Below are positions 24,017 through 35,269 of a stretch of 64,000 bases of DNA, piece by piece. Numbering within the stretch: the stretch's first letter is position 1; every line of letters starts with the position of its first letter. This stretch comes from Cephalotrichum gorgonifer. Its lineage: Eukaryota > Ascomycota > Sordariomycetes > Microascales > Microascaceae. The notes beneath the pieces are model-generated. The model saw only the letters and a list, made by a program, of their open reading frames with translations. It did not search any database and was not told the DNA's origin. The position numbers were made by a program, and so were the translations under genes. Location: positions 453,981 to 517,980 of the forward strand of contig ONZQ02000006.1 in the NCBI GenBank assembly GCA_900312665.1, written 5' to 3'.

Positions 24017-27000
24017 GGTGGGCCTGCTTCAGAGCCAGGCGCTCTGATTACCGAGTAGATGTAGATGAGGCGTGTGTAAGTGGAGTAATGTTGTCGAGGC
24101 AGGATGTAAGTGTGAGAGAGAGTAATGCAAGGTGGAAGGTCCCCTTCAAACTCTGGTGTCAGTGTCACCCGCGAGAAGGCCCGAGTTGAATTACAAGGGG
24201 GGGAGACCTGAGACTCGGGGGCGCGAGGAGGGGGAAATCCGCTCCATTAAATGATTTCTTTTTTGTTTCGTCGCCGTCCTTTCTACGGGGCTTCTACGGA
24301 GCACTATCTCGGCCCAGTGCATATCCTGTCTGACCGAGCGTCCCCGACCCGCCCGCATTTTCCGTCCAGCTTTTCAAGAACGGAAAGCGGAAGGGGGGGG
24401 GCAGGGAGGGAGCCATCACACCACATACGTACATACAGGCACGCACACAACGCTGGGCATGCGCAGCTCGGTCCATTCCCAAGAAAAAGGAAGGAAGCGT
24501 CTGACTCGGGTGGGTGCGAGAGGCCCGGGTGTGGCAGAGGAACGCTTTGCCCTTTGCCGATGCACCGCACGAGCCCTTGCTTTTCTCAGGGCGGGGGACC
24601 TGAAAGTCGGAAGAGAAGTTTATGAATGGATGGATGAATACTTGTACGGGAGAGAGAAGGGGAGTGGATGGGTGGGTGACCTAGTTGTCGTGTTCGGAAG
24701 GTGGAGGGCAACGGGAAGAGACAGGATCTACTCTGGACTCGGAGCTAGGAGCACTGTACGAGGTGCCTTGTACCCATTTTGGCCCCGTTATCTGCTAACA
24801 AAGAGCTGGTCAGGGCCGTAAACTATTATTTAGATCTACTAGTTGGAAAGTGGCGGCTGCATGTCTTAGGTTTTTAGTATGTTAGCTCTGGCCCGAGTCC
24901 ACTACCGACATGTGTCGGTCTGGGGGACGTTGCTTTTCCTTCCATACTGGTGGGTATTGGGTATTGCGAGTATCAGTTAGGTGAGAGGCGATTGCAGAAA
25001 ATCAGACGAATGACCCCCCCTGGGGCCCCCGACTCACGTTCTTCTCTCTCCCCGTCTTGGTAGTATCGAAAGCAACCTCTTTATGCCCATTTGAGGTTTG
25101 ACGTTCAATGGTGCTGAAAATGGCTTGCATCTGGCTTACACTAGCGTGCCCAGGAAGCCGTTCAGACTGAAATATCCGCCCGCCAAGGGAGGCGCCCCGT
25201 GCCCTGCTCTGACAGCCGCTTGACCGGAACGGTGAAGCGAGAGGCAGGGTCCGCGGCTGGGATAGACGTCGGCGTCCGTGTGTTGAGTGTTAAGTGTTGT
25301 GTGTGTGGTGTCTCCCGGTGCCACGCAAGGGTACAAGGATACTTGCACTTGCACCCTTAACTTGACGTCAGCTGTAATGTGAGCCTATTATTCCTCTCCA
25401 GCATTTTCTTTTCGCACCGGGGAGTATCTATGCTGCTTCCCGCGAGGCAGGTCTTTCCTTGATGGGGCGGGCACAAGTATTTACGCGCCCTAACTAGTGA
25501 ATATGTTTGCTTGTGTGAGTATTACGCGGCGTTGCCCTCTCTACCACTTTACTTTTTCTGTTGTCGTACAGAATGAAAATGTCTCCTAGCGCGACGCCAG
25601 AGAGGATGGAAACCTGGGAGGGAAGAGGGGAGAGAGAGGAATGGCGGTATCACGGGCCTTCGATTTCTTTCAGACCGGCAGGGGAGGAGACGGGATGAAC
25701 GGGTCCGTCCCACCGCCAGTGACTCGTCATCGATATACTCGGCCAAACCAGCCTCGCTCAGTTCTTCCCCGAAGGGTGGGGTTTTACGCAGAGCCCTCCC
25801 TCCCCCCGCCCCCCCTTCTCCCCGCTCCTCCTCAAGTAAATAGTTTTAACATCGGCCGAGGAAGGGGTCCACGGGCCCCTTGCACTTTCACGTGGAGAGA
25901 GGGGGGGACGGCACGCTCGGTTTGCCGGCGAAAGGGTCCGGGAGCGCTCGGCCTCTCTATTCGGGACTCGGGCGCGCACAGGGCATCGTGGGGCGGGGGA
26001 AATAATACGACGTGGTTGGTGTGAGTCTGGTTGAAGGCGACGCAAAGGGTTCGGCGTTTCGAACTTAAAAAAAAATCGACCACGTGTGGGAAGACGAGTG
26101 TGTGTGGGAGGGTACGAAAGTAGGAAGTTGGAAAGCAAGTTCGGCAGCTTGACCAAGCGGCGTAGTCGTCGTCGAATTGAACCCACCATCGTCACCATGG
26201 ATGAAAAAGCGGGCTTCTTGGCTCCGGGTTGCCGGGCTTCCGGGGCCAGCAACACTTGTACTTGTATTCATTCATACAAGCACACAGAACCTCGGATTTG
26301 GATCGAAGCCTGCCACAGATACTCTCTCGTACAAGTTCGTGATGAGGATAGACGCCCGTTGTGTCATATCATTCATGTATGTCTCCGATCCCGGAGAAAC
26401 ATTTTCGAATATCCTTTCCACAAGCAATCACCAGCCATCGGTTGTGACGCCAACGATTACATACTAACTAGTTGTACAACACCCGCAGGCACAGGCCTCG
26501 CTCGCACCACCACAACAAGCAAGGGGAGGGATCTGCAAGCTGGTAGCGTAGGTATGGACGATGACGGGGCGATCGCCGTACCAGAACAACGGATAATGCC
26601 CGATCCTAATAATACCCGACAGCAAGGTTTCCGACAGGTCGGGGCTAATTAGAATACGCTGCCCATCATTATCGGATTCGTCCAGGTGTGCCCTCCCCCC
26701 CGGTCGATCGTCGATCGTCGATCCGAACGGGGACACAGCTGCCTTGATGCGAACCTGTCTTATATATTGCTTTTCCCCCTTGTCGGCGAGAGCTGTCTTG
26801 TCCAAGAATCTCTCGTCCTCGGCGTGCTCGGCATTTAGTCAAGCAATGCTATTCCTCTCTCGTTACCCGGATACGGCCAACTTCTCCTCCTGTGCTTCCG
26901 TCTCTGCCCCTAGCCACGGAAAGAAACGCGAGAAGAGCCGGGGGGCAACGGGCGACTTCTCCACCTCTCCCGTCCCAACTGCCGGTACGATGCAAATCCA

Positions 27001-28372
27001 CATCACCGAACGGTGGTGCGGGAGGAGGTTCCTCAAGTGACAGCTCTCCTCCTCCCAAACTACCATGCCACACGGGGCGGCCCAGAGACAACGAATAAGC
27101 GGAGAAGGATGACCGATGTGCCGGACGGCCAAGGCACACAGGGANNNNNNNNNNNNNNNNNNNNNNNNNNNNNNNNNNNNNNNNNNNNNNNNNNNNNNNN
27201 NNNNNNNNNNNNNNNNNNNNNNNNNNNNNNNNNNNNNNNNNNNNNNNNNNNNNNNNNNNNNNNNNNNNNNNNNNNNNNNNNNNNNNNNNNNNNNNNNNNN
27301 NNNNNNNNNNNNNNNNNNNNNNNNNNNNNNNNNNNNNNNNNNNNNNNNNNNNNNNNNNNNNNNNNNNNNNNNNNNNNNNNNNNNNNNNNNNNNNNNNNNN
27401 NNNNNNNNNNNNNNNNNNNNNNNNNNNNNNNNNNNNNNNNNNNNNNNNNNNNNNNNNNNNNNNNNNNNNNNNNNNNNNNNNNNNNNNNNNNCACACAGAC
27501 CGCTCCTTCACACCAGTATCGTGTGGTTTTGGCGAGTTGGGCGTCAGGCCTTCCTTCCCGTCAAGTTCCGCCTCGAGGAGAGGTTCTCGCAGGCGCACGG
27601 GCAAGCTTGGACGAAACAAAGAGAGGCGCGCGGGATGGGGAGGATTGCGGCAAGTCGACGTGCGGAATGTTATGTTCGGACCTCAAGAGCGGGGAAGAGA
27701 GAACATCGGGGGTTTAAATGTTGGATAAGCGGCCCGCATCATGCACGTTGGACGGTTCCAATTCCGTCATGACGTTGGCTTGCTCGCCAGGCGGCAGGTG
27801 GACTCTTCTCCCCTCTCCGCGCCTTCCTGATCCCACTCAAGTACTTTGAATCTGAAACTCAGGTGCCCATCTCAAAATAGACTGTTACATGACTTGGGCC
27901 AACCAACTCCCAAGCAGGTCTGGAGGCCCCAAGAGCTGAGAAAACCGGGCAAGGGTGACACGCCGCGATCGAGGTAAATTAACTCAACTCCTTCGCCGTA
28001 TGATCTCTGAGCGGGTAGTGACACTAACAGTGGCTGATCTTAGAATCAATACTAGATTAGCGCCCGGCCAGGCTGGCCTTCTACCACGGATTGAGTGGGT
28101 TAGGCAGACATTTGGCGTGTTTTGCTGATGGTTGGTCAAGCGATATCTAAGAATGCCGTGGCCTAATTCTGGGAGCACTGGGCAGCCTCTCATCTTGGGG
28201 CGGCTCAGCGCCAGGCTGCTTCTTTGCAGCTTCCCACGGCTAGCTAGTATCAAAGATTATGATTAAAACCTTTCGAGCCTTCGTCTAGGATACACCGTTC
28301 TACTTCCTAGTCCCCTCTTGAGCCGGCGTCGATATCTTCCTCTGACCAGATCTGTGGCCCACATCTCTCAAG
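24017..28372. other. Gene-poor region of 4.4 kb with assembly gap
   Basis: It spans the RGS gene start (minus) to the DUF7770-like start (plus). Low-complexity tracts and short frames only. TACTTG/CTTGTA hexamers recur near 24640, 25340 and 26258. Purine- and C-rich tracts lie at 25790-25910. I see no gene on either side of the gap; a gene inside or spanning the 347-nt gap cannot be excluded. Confidence 0.5.
27145..27491. other. Assembly gap (347 N)
   Basis: Run of N bases. Translated frames crossing it have no meaning. Sequence on both sides is intergenic in character. Confidence 0.99.
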
Positions 28373-29026
28373 ATGGGGAACTGCTTCAGCAGCAGCGGCG
28401 ATGGAGATGATTCTCACAAACTACGGGATTTCGAACCCGTCCGATACCTATCCGACCCGGCGGGGATTCGGAGCGAGCCGGTCCAAGGCGTTCACTTTGT
28501 TGCCGACACCGTACTCCAGAGCGGAGGTAATCACTGGATAATGTTCCTTCAGACAAGCCGTCCCAATGGGTCCGTCCGCATTAACATGCTTCCTTCCTCC
28601 TCGCGCGGAGCTCGGGCACCCGGCCACGGGTTTCGGGGACACCTGGAGATTAGTACCTGGCACGATGCCGCCAGCAGACAGGGGCATCAGTTTGTGACCA
28701 TTCCTGCCGTGCCGGGGCGTACGGCCGCCGACTTTATCAATGCCATTATCAACACCGGCAACCACGAGTACGACTTTACTACGGAGGGCAGGGGCTGTAC
28801 GGGTTGGATGCTTGACCAGTACCGTCTGTTTGCCCAGCAAGGTCTAATCCACCTCGGTTTTGATGCGATAGAGAGTGCGATAACCCTGGAATGGGTTAAC
28901 GGGCGGCCGACTTCTGAGCGGCAGGTGACTCGCGGGTTTTATATGAGAGACACCAGAGGTGGAGGTTGGAGTAGAAGAGGTGGGAGTAATGGAAGTAAGA
29001 ATACAGGAAGGAGCCACCGGTATTAA
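28373..29026 (+). CDS. DUF7770-like protein with N-myristoylation-type start
   Basis: Single-exon frame of 217 residues. The N-terminus MGNCFSS fits the N-myristoylation consensus (Gly2, Ser6), and Cys4 could be palmitoylated, suggesting membrane attachment after Met removal. The body resembles the fungal DUF7770 pattern: HWIMFLQTS..GSVRINM, then a middle strand block (RGHLEISTWH), DFINAIINTGNHEYDF, EGRGCTGWMLDQYRLF and a final LEWVNG. DUF7770 proteins have no known function. The last 35 residues are Gly/Arg/Ser-rich and come from a duplicated 70-nt unit. It could be a lineage-specific gene. Confidence in coding is good; the family call is tentative. Confidence 0.65.
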   Translation: MGNCFSSSGDGDDSHKLRDFEPVRYLSDPAGIRSEPVQGVHFVADTVLQSGGNHWIMFLQTSRPNGSVRINMLPSSSRGARAPGHGFRGHLEISTWHDAASRQGHQFVTIPAVPGRTAADFINAIINTGNHEYDFTTEGRGCTGWMLDQYRLFAQQGLIHLGFDAIESAITLEWVNGRPTSERQVTRGFYMRDTRGGGWSRRGGSNGSKNTGRSHRY

Positions 29027-29096
29027 TAGAAGGCTGGAGTAGGAGAGACGGGGGTGGTGGTGAGAGGAATACACAGGAAGGAGCCGCCGGTATTAG
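28957..29096 (+). repeat. Imperfect ~70-bp tandem duplication over the stop codon
   Basis: Two similar units, about 28957-29026 and 29029-29096, share a 23-nt block (29003-29025 and 29073-29095) with one mismatch plus looser upstream similarity. The first copy encodes the Gly/Arg/Ser-rich tail and stop of the DUF7770-like gene. Confidence 0.7.
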
Positions 29097-29906
29097 GCCG
29101 ACTGACTAGAGAATGGCGTGTGGCAACAACAGACCACACATACATTTATCAACACATACATACACCTCCTACCTAACCATGCGGAAAGTGGCTCTTGCCC
29201 AATTCATGACTACATGTACTCTTTATATGGGACCCTTATCATCGAAGATCAAAGGTCGAAAGACAGCGACGAGCCTTCGAGGCCTCCCAACCCTAAAGCC
29301 GCATATAAATCTACCAGATTTTGTCAGAACAAATCCCAAGAGTATATTTTCACAGCCATACAGGTCTGTAAATGAACGCGTCATGTTTTCTTGGATCTCC
29401 TAACGCCCTAACGGAACTAACAATACAGCCAAGAGCCAGAAATGATAGTCTATCGTTATGGATTACGCGCCGGGACCAACAGTGGAGGAATGCTGGGATT
29501 CTCTAGATTCGACCCGCTAGCAATCGGTAGTAGCTCAGGTGGCCACCATGATCGAAGCCATGCAGAAGACGCTCTTTGGTCGTCCTCCAGGGCCTATCGG
29601 GGGGGGAGGGGGTGCAAGGCAGCAAGTTCGAGGGACCCTAATTCACAGCCTACAGTGTCGGCCCCTTCGTGACATTGCAGGAGCCTTGATTGATATGTCC
29701 GATGTTGCCAGATAGAACATGGTATGAACTTGGGATTTTCTTTCTATATGCCATCGCCTCAGCTAAGTACCAACCCCCTTCTTTATAATATTTACTACAT
29801 ATTATCAAGATATCTACCACACTCAATGCACCATGCACCATACACCTTGCATCTTGGCACCTCGACATATATACCTGCCTACCCCCGCTGTATAGGCTCG
29901 CCCTCC
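29097..29906. other. Convergent intergenic region
   Basis: 0.8 kb between two 3' ends. Short frames only, no motif and no RNA gene seen. Confidence 0.5.
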
Positions 29907-30817
29907 TCAAACATCGCACGGCCACAGGTACCCCTCGAGCTCCACGCCCTTTATCTGAAGTATCCCCCACTCGGCCGGGCTGCTCTCCGAGGTCGCGGTC
30001 ACCGACATGGTGAGGTTCAGCATGGCGAAGCTGGCCTTGCCCGGCACACATGGCGTCTCGGCTGACCGCCTGTTGCCGTCGTCGATGGTGAGAAACTCCT
30101 TCTCGAATGGTCCGGAGGCCGGCTCCAGACCGAATCCTGTATAGCCCTGCACCTGCACCCCCAAAGTGGCTCCACGGTTAGCCCAGGAGTTCCTCTCTCC
30201 CTCTCTCTCTCGCCATCCGCCTGATACTGGTCCAGAAACTAGACGCTTTCCCCAAACAGGTACGGAGAAGAAGAAGAAGGAAAACAATCGCTTACCGTGG
30301 GACTCGGGATCCCGTCGCCGTCGCCGCTGAAGTCCAGCGTGACACCGATCTGCAGAGAACTCCCCGCCGTACGAGAGTAATACCCCCTGGCCTTCCCGCC
30401 CGTGACGCGGAAACTCCACCCCGGGTCTATGTTGCCGATGCTGACTAGGGTCATGCACTCCGTGGTGCTTGTCGCCCCTGTCTTCTGCTGCTGCTCTCCC
30501 TCCGCTTGGTCCTCCCATGCGGGGCCGACGTACGCGTAGAGGTTGGTGAAGTCATACCCCAGCGTCCCGTCCCGGCCGACGGCGAACTCCAGCGTGCGCG
30601 GGTCGGACGGGGACTTTCGGATGGGGCAGCCGCTCCCGCCCCATACGCTCTTTGTGAATCGGGTCTTGGCGAGCTCCGCGACGGGCGCGGGATCTTCGGT
30701 CGCCTGGGGCACGGGGATGTCGAGGGCAACGGTCTGGAGGTCTGTGTCGGCGTTGATGAGGCCCAGGGCCCCGGGTAAGACGGGGCACAGGAGGAGGAGA
30801 AGGCGTAGCTGCTTCAT
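29907..30817 (-). CDS. Small secreted protein, DUF4360-like
   Basis: Exon 1 is 30817-30296 (174 codons) and exon 2 is 30152-29907 (81 codons plus stop), giving 255 residues. The 143-nt intron starts GTAAGC and contains a GCTAAC branch. The acceptor is a tandem CAG site (GTGCAG repeated), so the protein may lack two residues (Val-Gln). A signal peptide (MKQLRLLLLLCPVLPGALG) is clear and no other membrane segment is present. The mature part has FTKSVWGGSGCPI, FTNLYAYVGP, ECMTLVSIGNIDPGWSFRV and GVTLDFSG. This ordering, with a few conserved cysteines, resembles fungal secreted DUF4360 proteins. Function unknown; an effector or cell-wall-associated role is conceivable but not shown. Confidence 0.75.
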
Positions 30818-30956
30818 CTTGGGTGCTACTGACTCGGACTAGGGCAAGTCAACGGTCGTGGTGTTTGGGTGTTTGGCGTTTTTGTGGGTGGTGTGTAGAT
30901 CGCTGGTCCGATCAACCACCCGCGCCGCTCAAGGGGGATCGCGTCCATATCGACTA

Positions 30957-30963
30957 CTTTATA
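30957..30963 (-). promoter_or_regulatory. Candidate TATA box of the secreted-protein gene
   Basis: On the minus strand this reads TATAAAG, about 140 nt upstream of the ATG at 30817, a usual distance for fungal TATA elements. Position and motif only. Confidence 0.35.
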
Positions 30964-33122
30964 GCGACTGGATAATCCCCCTCCTCATCTCCGGGGAAAG
31001 ACGCGAATAGACAATAGCCCCTCTCCCCTTTTTGTGCCGCGTCGATGCTTTACCGAATAACATCGCGGCGCGGGTCTATCTATTCGGCTGAATTGCCACG
31101 CCCTCACTTTACCTAACTAACCTCCCGCACCTCCATCTCGATCCCTTTCGCGAGTTTAATAATAGAAGTGCAGGGAGGACTCGACGTTCCTGTTTCCGTT
31201 CAGGAAACGAAACGAGATTAACGTGATACCCCGTCCGTCGTAAGCCCAATATAAGAAGAGGCAAGCTCGCCCCGGGGAAGTCAAAGCTTTACGTCGGACG
31301 TCGGACTGAGGAATAGATTATAAGTGGGCTCCAGGATTCAGGAAGGAAGGACCTCGATACCATTTTAGAGGCCATGCAGCGAAGTGGTGTCGGGGGTTTT
31401 TGTTCTCTCTATGTGGACATCATGGCTAGCCCGTGACTGCCGTCGGATGTAGGAATCCAGGATGGGATGCCCGCTACGTCGCACAACGAGCGGAATGGGA
31501 TGGGAAAGGAACGAACATGGGCTCGGGTGCCTCGGGTGGCTTGCAGGATTGAACCTCCGCCTTCCCCCCAAGACCACTACAAGTTGCGCGGGGGTACCCT
31601 TTGCAGTTTGCAGGGAGCTACTGCAGATGCCATGCTTTCGACACAACATGGGGAAGTGATCGACTAGCCGCAGATATGCAGATGGTCGGAACGTGGCTGT
31701 CAGTGGCCCAGACCAAACAGACCGATGCTACCAGTACATCGGCTTGGCGCGGAGGGCATAATACGAGTTTTATTTTCTGTTCTTCTACTGTGAGTATCCT
31801 CGTACTCGTGCTCGTATGTTTGGCCGACGGACCGGAGAATTATCCTGTGAAAAAAAGCGTCTATCTCTAGATGACCTCGAACGTGGCCGGTTAGCTAGCT
31901 TGAGACCTTGGCCAGGGAGCGAGTTTCTGGAAGCCTGCTCGTATGAGTATGCAGAAGGTGGGAAGAGACGGAATTTATCCCACTGTTGACATGAAAATGT
32001 CTGTTTCCACGTTTGCACCTCTACGAGTAGGATGTCCACCGGCACATATAGGAGTACAGAGAGATATATTATATATTACTATGTCTTTGGCGGGTCGAGG
32101 TAGCAATGTGTCCACTTACAAGCGCTTGCAGGAGAAACGTACACTACTCTGTATGGAGTAATGTACTCGGAATAGATCAGAGCAAGCGGCGGTGAGGTCG
32201 GGAATGGCGGCAAGTCGTCGCCGGTGCACGTCTTTGAAGTGGAGCCCGTTATTAAAAGGATTACGGACGGAGTACAGGTAAAGAACAAGAACATGTTCCC
32301 GGCCGGCAACTCAACTCAACCATCTCTACCCATGACATGACGGCAGCATGAAGAAAGGAAAAATCTTGGTTGAGCGCTTGCAGCCATGCCCGCCCATACT
32401 TGCAATTCCCCCCCCTTGTAAGAGTACCCCAGGCCAATCGGGGCCCCGGAACGCCCCCCATCAGAGTCCACCAGCGGACCCCTGCGACTCCGCTAACGCT
32501 TCGTTTCACATGCATAAATCGTCATCGCGGTTTCCTGCGGGCGTGGGACGCTAAGAGGCGAAAAGGCAGGTGGATGCATTGGCGATTCGGGTTGAGGTAA
32601 GGGAAGGGAGGGGGAGAGGAGACCGGGTTTCTATCCAGAGGGGAAAAGATGAGCGAGTGGTGGGGGGAAATTGGGTGAGAGGCTAAGAAATGGAACAAAT
32701 GAGAATGGATTCTACTATTGAACTAGAACTTAAGAATAAGGCATTAAGCTGGGGGGCACGGAGTCGACCAGGGCCTCGCGAGGACGGAGTGACAGAAACA
32801 TGGCACATGGTCTGTCGTATCCCTTCGGGCCGTCAGGTATTGCTCATAATACATCGTCTCGGTTCCTCCCAGACGCGTAGCACCGCCGGGGTCCTCCCGT
32901 CCGGCAACCCCGGTCACCCCCCCGGGCATCTTCGCTTTGACTTCGCGGCTATTATTACCACCATTTGAACACTCTATTCGTAGATGTATCCATGTTTCTA
33001 CATAGTCTGCTCCACACCCCTCCCACTCTCCCCCCCTGGACCACCCGTCATCACACTCTGCATTTCCCGAGATAATCCTTGCAAGTCCAAAAGCCCCTCT
33101 CTCTCTCCAGATAAGACGCATG

Positions 33123-33132
33123 TATATATAAG
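33123..33132 (+). promoter_or_regulatory. Candidate TATA box of the P450 gene
   Basis: The sequence TATATATAAG lies about 113-122 nt upstream of the ATG at 33245, a plausible core-promoter position. Motif and spacing only. Confidence 0.4.
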
Positions 33133-33244
33133 AGGGGAAGACCCGGGGGGGAGGCCGAAGGCCGGGACGCCTCACAGCTCCCTCCTCCCCCTCCGCAACC
33201 GGACCCGGACGCCGAATGCCGATGCCGACGCGGACACCACTAAA

Positions 33245-35269
33245 ATGTCCCTCTTGAGCCTTGACGACTGGCGCGACATAGACGTCCGCCTCGCGCTCCT
33301 CGTCTCCGTCCTCGCCACTCCGGCCCTGACGTTTCTCATCACGTCCGCCAGCGCGCGATACAGACTCTTGCGGTACGAGGCGCGCGGCGAGAATGACGCG
33401 GTGGAGCCGCCGACGGCGCCCTTCGCGGTCCCGGGGCTGGCGCACACGGTGTCGTTCGCTTTTAAGACGGCGTCGTACATTGGTGAGCTCGGGTACGTGA
33501 ATGATCTCCTCTCGCCCGTACATACGTTTGCGCCTGCGCCTGCGCCTGTGTGCCGCTGCTGTCCTTTCACCGGCGGGCGGTCCGGATTCCCCGCTAGCCC
33601 CCGGTTCAACGAATCTAGCCTACTGACATTCGTGGTTCGGTTGTACACAGCAAGCGATTCGGCTCCATACCCCTCCGGCTCCGAGTCGCGGGCATGGACA
33701 TGTACTACGTGCCCCCCGGCGCCACGCTCCACGGCATATTCAAGAACTCCCGCCAGCTGTCGAAGCACATGATCGGCATCATGCTGAAGCGCCAGTTCGG
33801 CATGCGCGAGGAGGACATCGGCATCTGGGCCGCCGACGAGTCCGGCATCTTCGCCCAGCCGGCGCCCGGCCACGAGGGTGCCGACCCCGCAAAGAGGCTC
33901 TGGCACATCGTCCACCGGGACCTGCAAACCCACCTATCGGGCACGCCCGTCAACATCATGACGGCCAAGTTCGCCGAGATGTTCGCCCGGCGCATCACGG
34001 GGTCCAACCCAAACGTGCGTTCCGGAGAGTGGACGGAGCTGCCGGACCTCTACGCGTTCCTGCGCGTCGAGATGCTCTACGCTGCCGTCGAGGCGCTGTG
34101 CGGCACGGCCCTCTTCGACATCGCGCCGACCTTCGTGGAGGACTTCTGGGCGTACGACGATGCGTTCCCCACCATATTTAGGAGGATACCAAAGTTCATC
34201 GCCCCGGGGGCGTATGCGGCGCGGGAGAGGATGCACGAGCACATGAAGGCGTGGCACCTGTGGGCAGGGGCGAATTTCGACTGGGAGTCGCCGGAGGCAC
34301 TAGAGGCGGACTGGGAGCCCGTTTATGGGTCCAAGATAATGCGCGCGAGGGCGCAGATGGTGAGGAATGCGGGCATGACTATCGAGGGCGTCGCTGCGCT
34401 GGACGCCGGCTTCGTGTGGACGTAGGTGCTTTCCCGCTCCCCCGTGCTACCCCGCTTGCACCTACCTAGCCTCTAACTTCGTGTTTTTCAAACTTACCAG
34501 GGCGAACGCGAACGCAATACCGGCGGCGATATGGGCCGTCTTCGACATCATCCGCGTCGAGGGGCTCAGAGAGCGCGTGCTGGCCGAGACGGAGCCGTGC
34601 TTCACCCCGCACACGCTCGACTTCGACCTCCCACGACTGTGCTCCCTCCCGCTGCTGACGTCGGTCTACATGGAGGAGCTCCGGCTCCGGGCGGCGGCGA
34701 CGGTGACGCGGCAGGTGGTGACGGACGACTTCTCCGTGGGGCCGTGGTGGTTCCGGCGCGGGGCCAACATCTTCGCGCTGCCGTGGTTCGGCGGGCGGGA
34801 CGCGGGGTTCTGGAACACGGGCCGCGAGGGCGACGAGAGACCCGTGGCGAGGTTCTGGGCGGAGAGGTTCCTGGAGTACCCCGAAGACCCGGCCAGCGGG
34901 CCGGTGCGCGACAGAGAGCGGCCCGAGGTTTCCGGCGCCGCCGCCGGGGCGACGGACGGAGGGGAGAAAGTGAGGCCGGGGCCGGGGCGGCGGGAGAAGA
35001 CGTCGGAGGATGATGCGAGGGCGAGGGTTGTCACGACGGGGATACAGGGGCACTACTACCCATACGGGGGCGGGGTGAAGATCTGCCCGGGGAGGTTCTT
35101 CGCGAAGCAGGAGATCATGGTGTCGGTAGCGGTGCTACTGAGGGCGTGCGAGATCGAGCTGGTGGACCCGGAGGGGGCGGAGGGCATCGGTGAAGATATG
35201 GGCCGCTTCCCGCTGGGGACGCTGCCGCCGGATGGGAAGATCCCGTTCAGGATACGGCGGAGGTTGTGA
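33245..35269 (+). CDS. Cytochrome P450, CYP7/CYP8-like
   Basis: Three exons: 33245-33492, 33651-34421 and 34501-35269, giving 595 residues. Donors are GTACGT and GTAGGT; joins give ELGKRFGSI and FVWTANANAIPAA, both natural P450 sequence. An N-terminal hydrophobic anchor (LALLVSVLATPALTFLI) points to the ER membrane. The helix-K ExxR is MEELR in exon 3. The heme loop is YYPYGGGVKICPGRFFAKQE, with Cys as iron ligand and Tyr in place of the usual Phe. That loop and the I-helix block ANAIPA are typical of the fungal group related to sterol 7/12-hydroxylases and prostacyclin synthase. A Gly/Glu/Arg-rich insertion precedes the heme loop. No biosynthetic partner genes flank it. Substrate unknown. 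Confidence 0.92.

Larger units (their letters stand above)
30818..33244. other. Divergent intergenic region of 2.4 kb
   Basis: Lies between the secreted-protein gene (minus) and the P450 (plus). TACTCG/CTCGTA hexamers cluster near 31797-31818 and 31935-32030. Frames are short with no motif. No gene is supported. Confidence 0.5.

Noticed and set aside
27013..27772. Frames of 218-256 codons across the N run
   Set aside because: They are open only because the gap is translated as X.
31540..31600. GATTGAACCTCCGCC block resembling a tRNA T-arm on the minus strand
   Set aside because: Stem does not pair and no D or anticodon arm is present.
34531..35013. 160-codon second frame in the P450 third exon
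   Set aside because: Shadow frame; the correct frame carries ExxR and the heme loop.
33245..35269. Secondary-metabolite gene cluster around the P450
   Set aside because: No synthase, transporter or cluster regulator within reach; the neighbours are unrelated.
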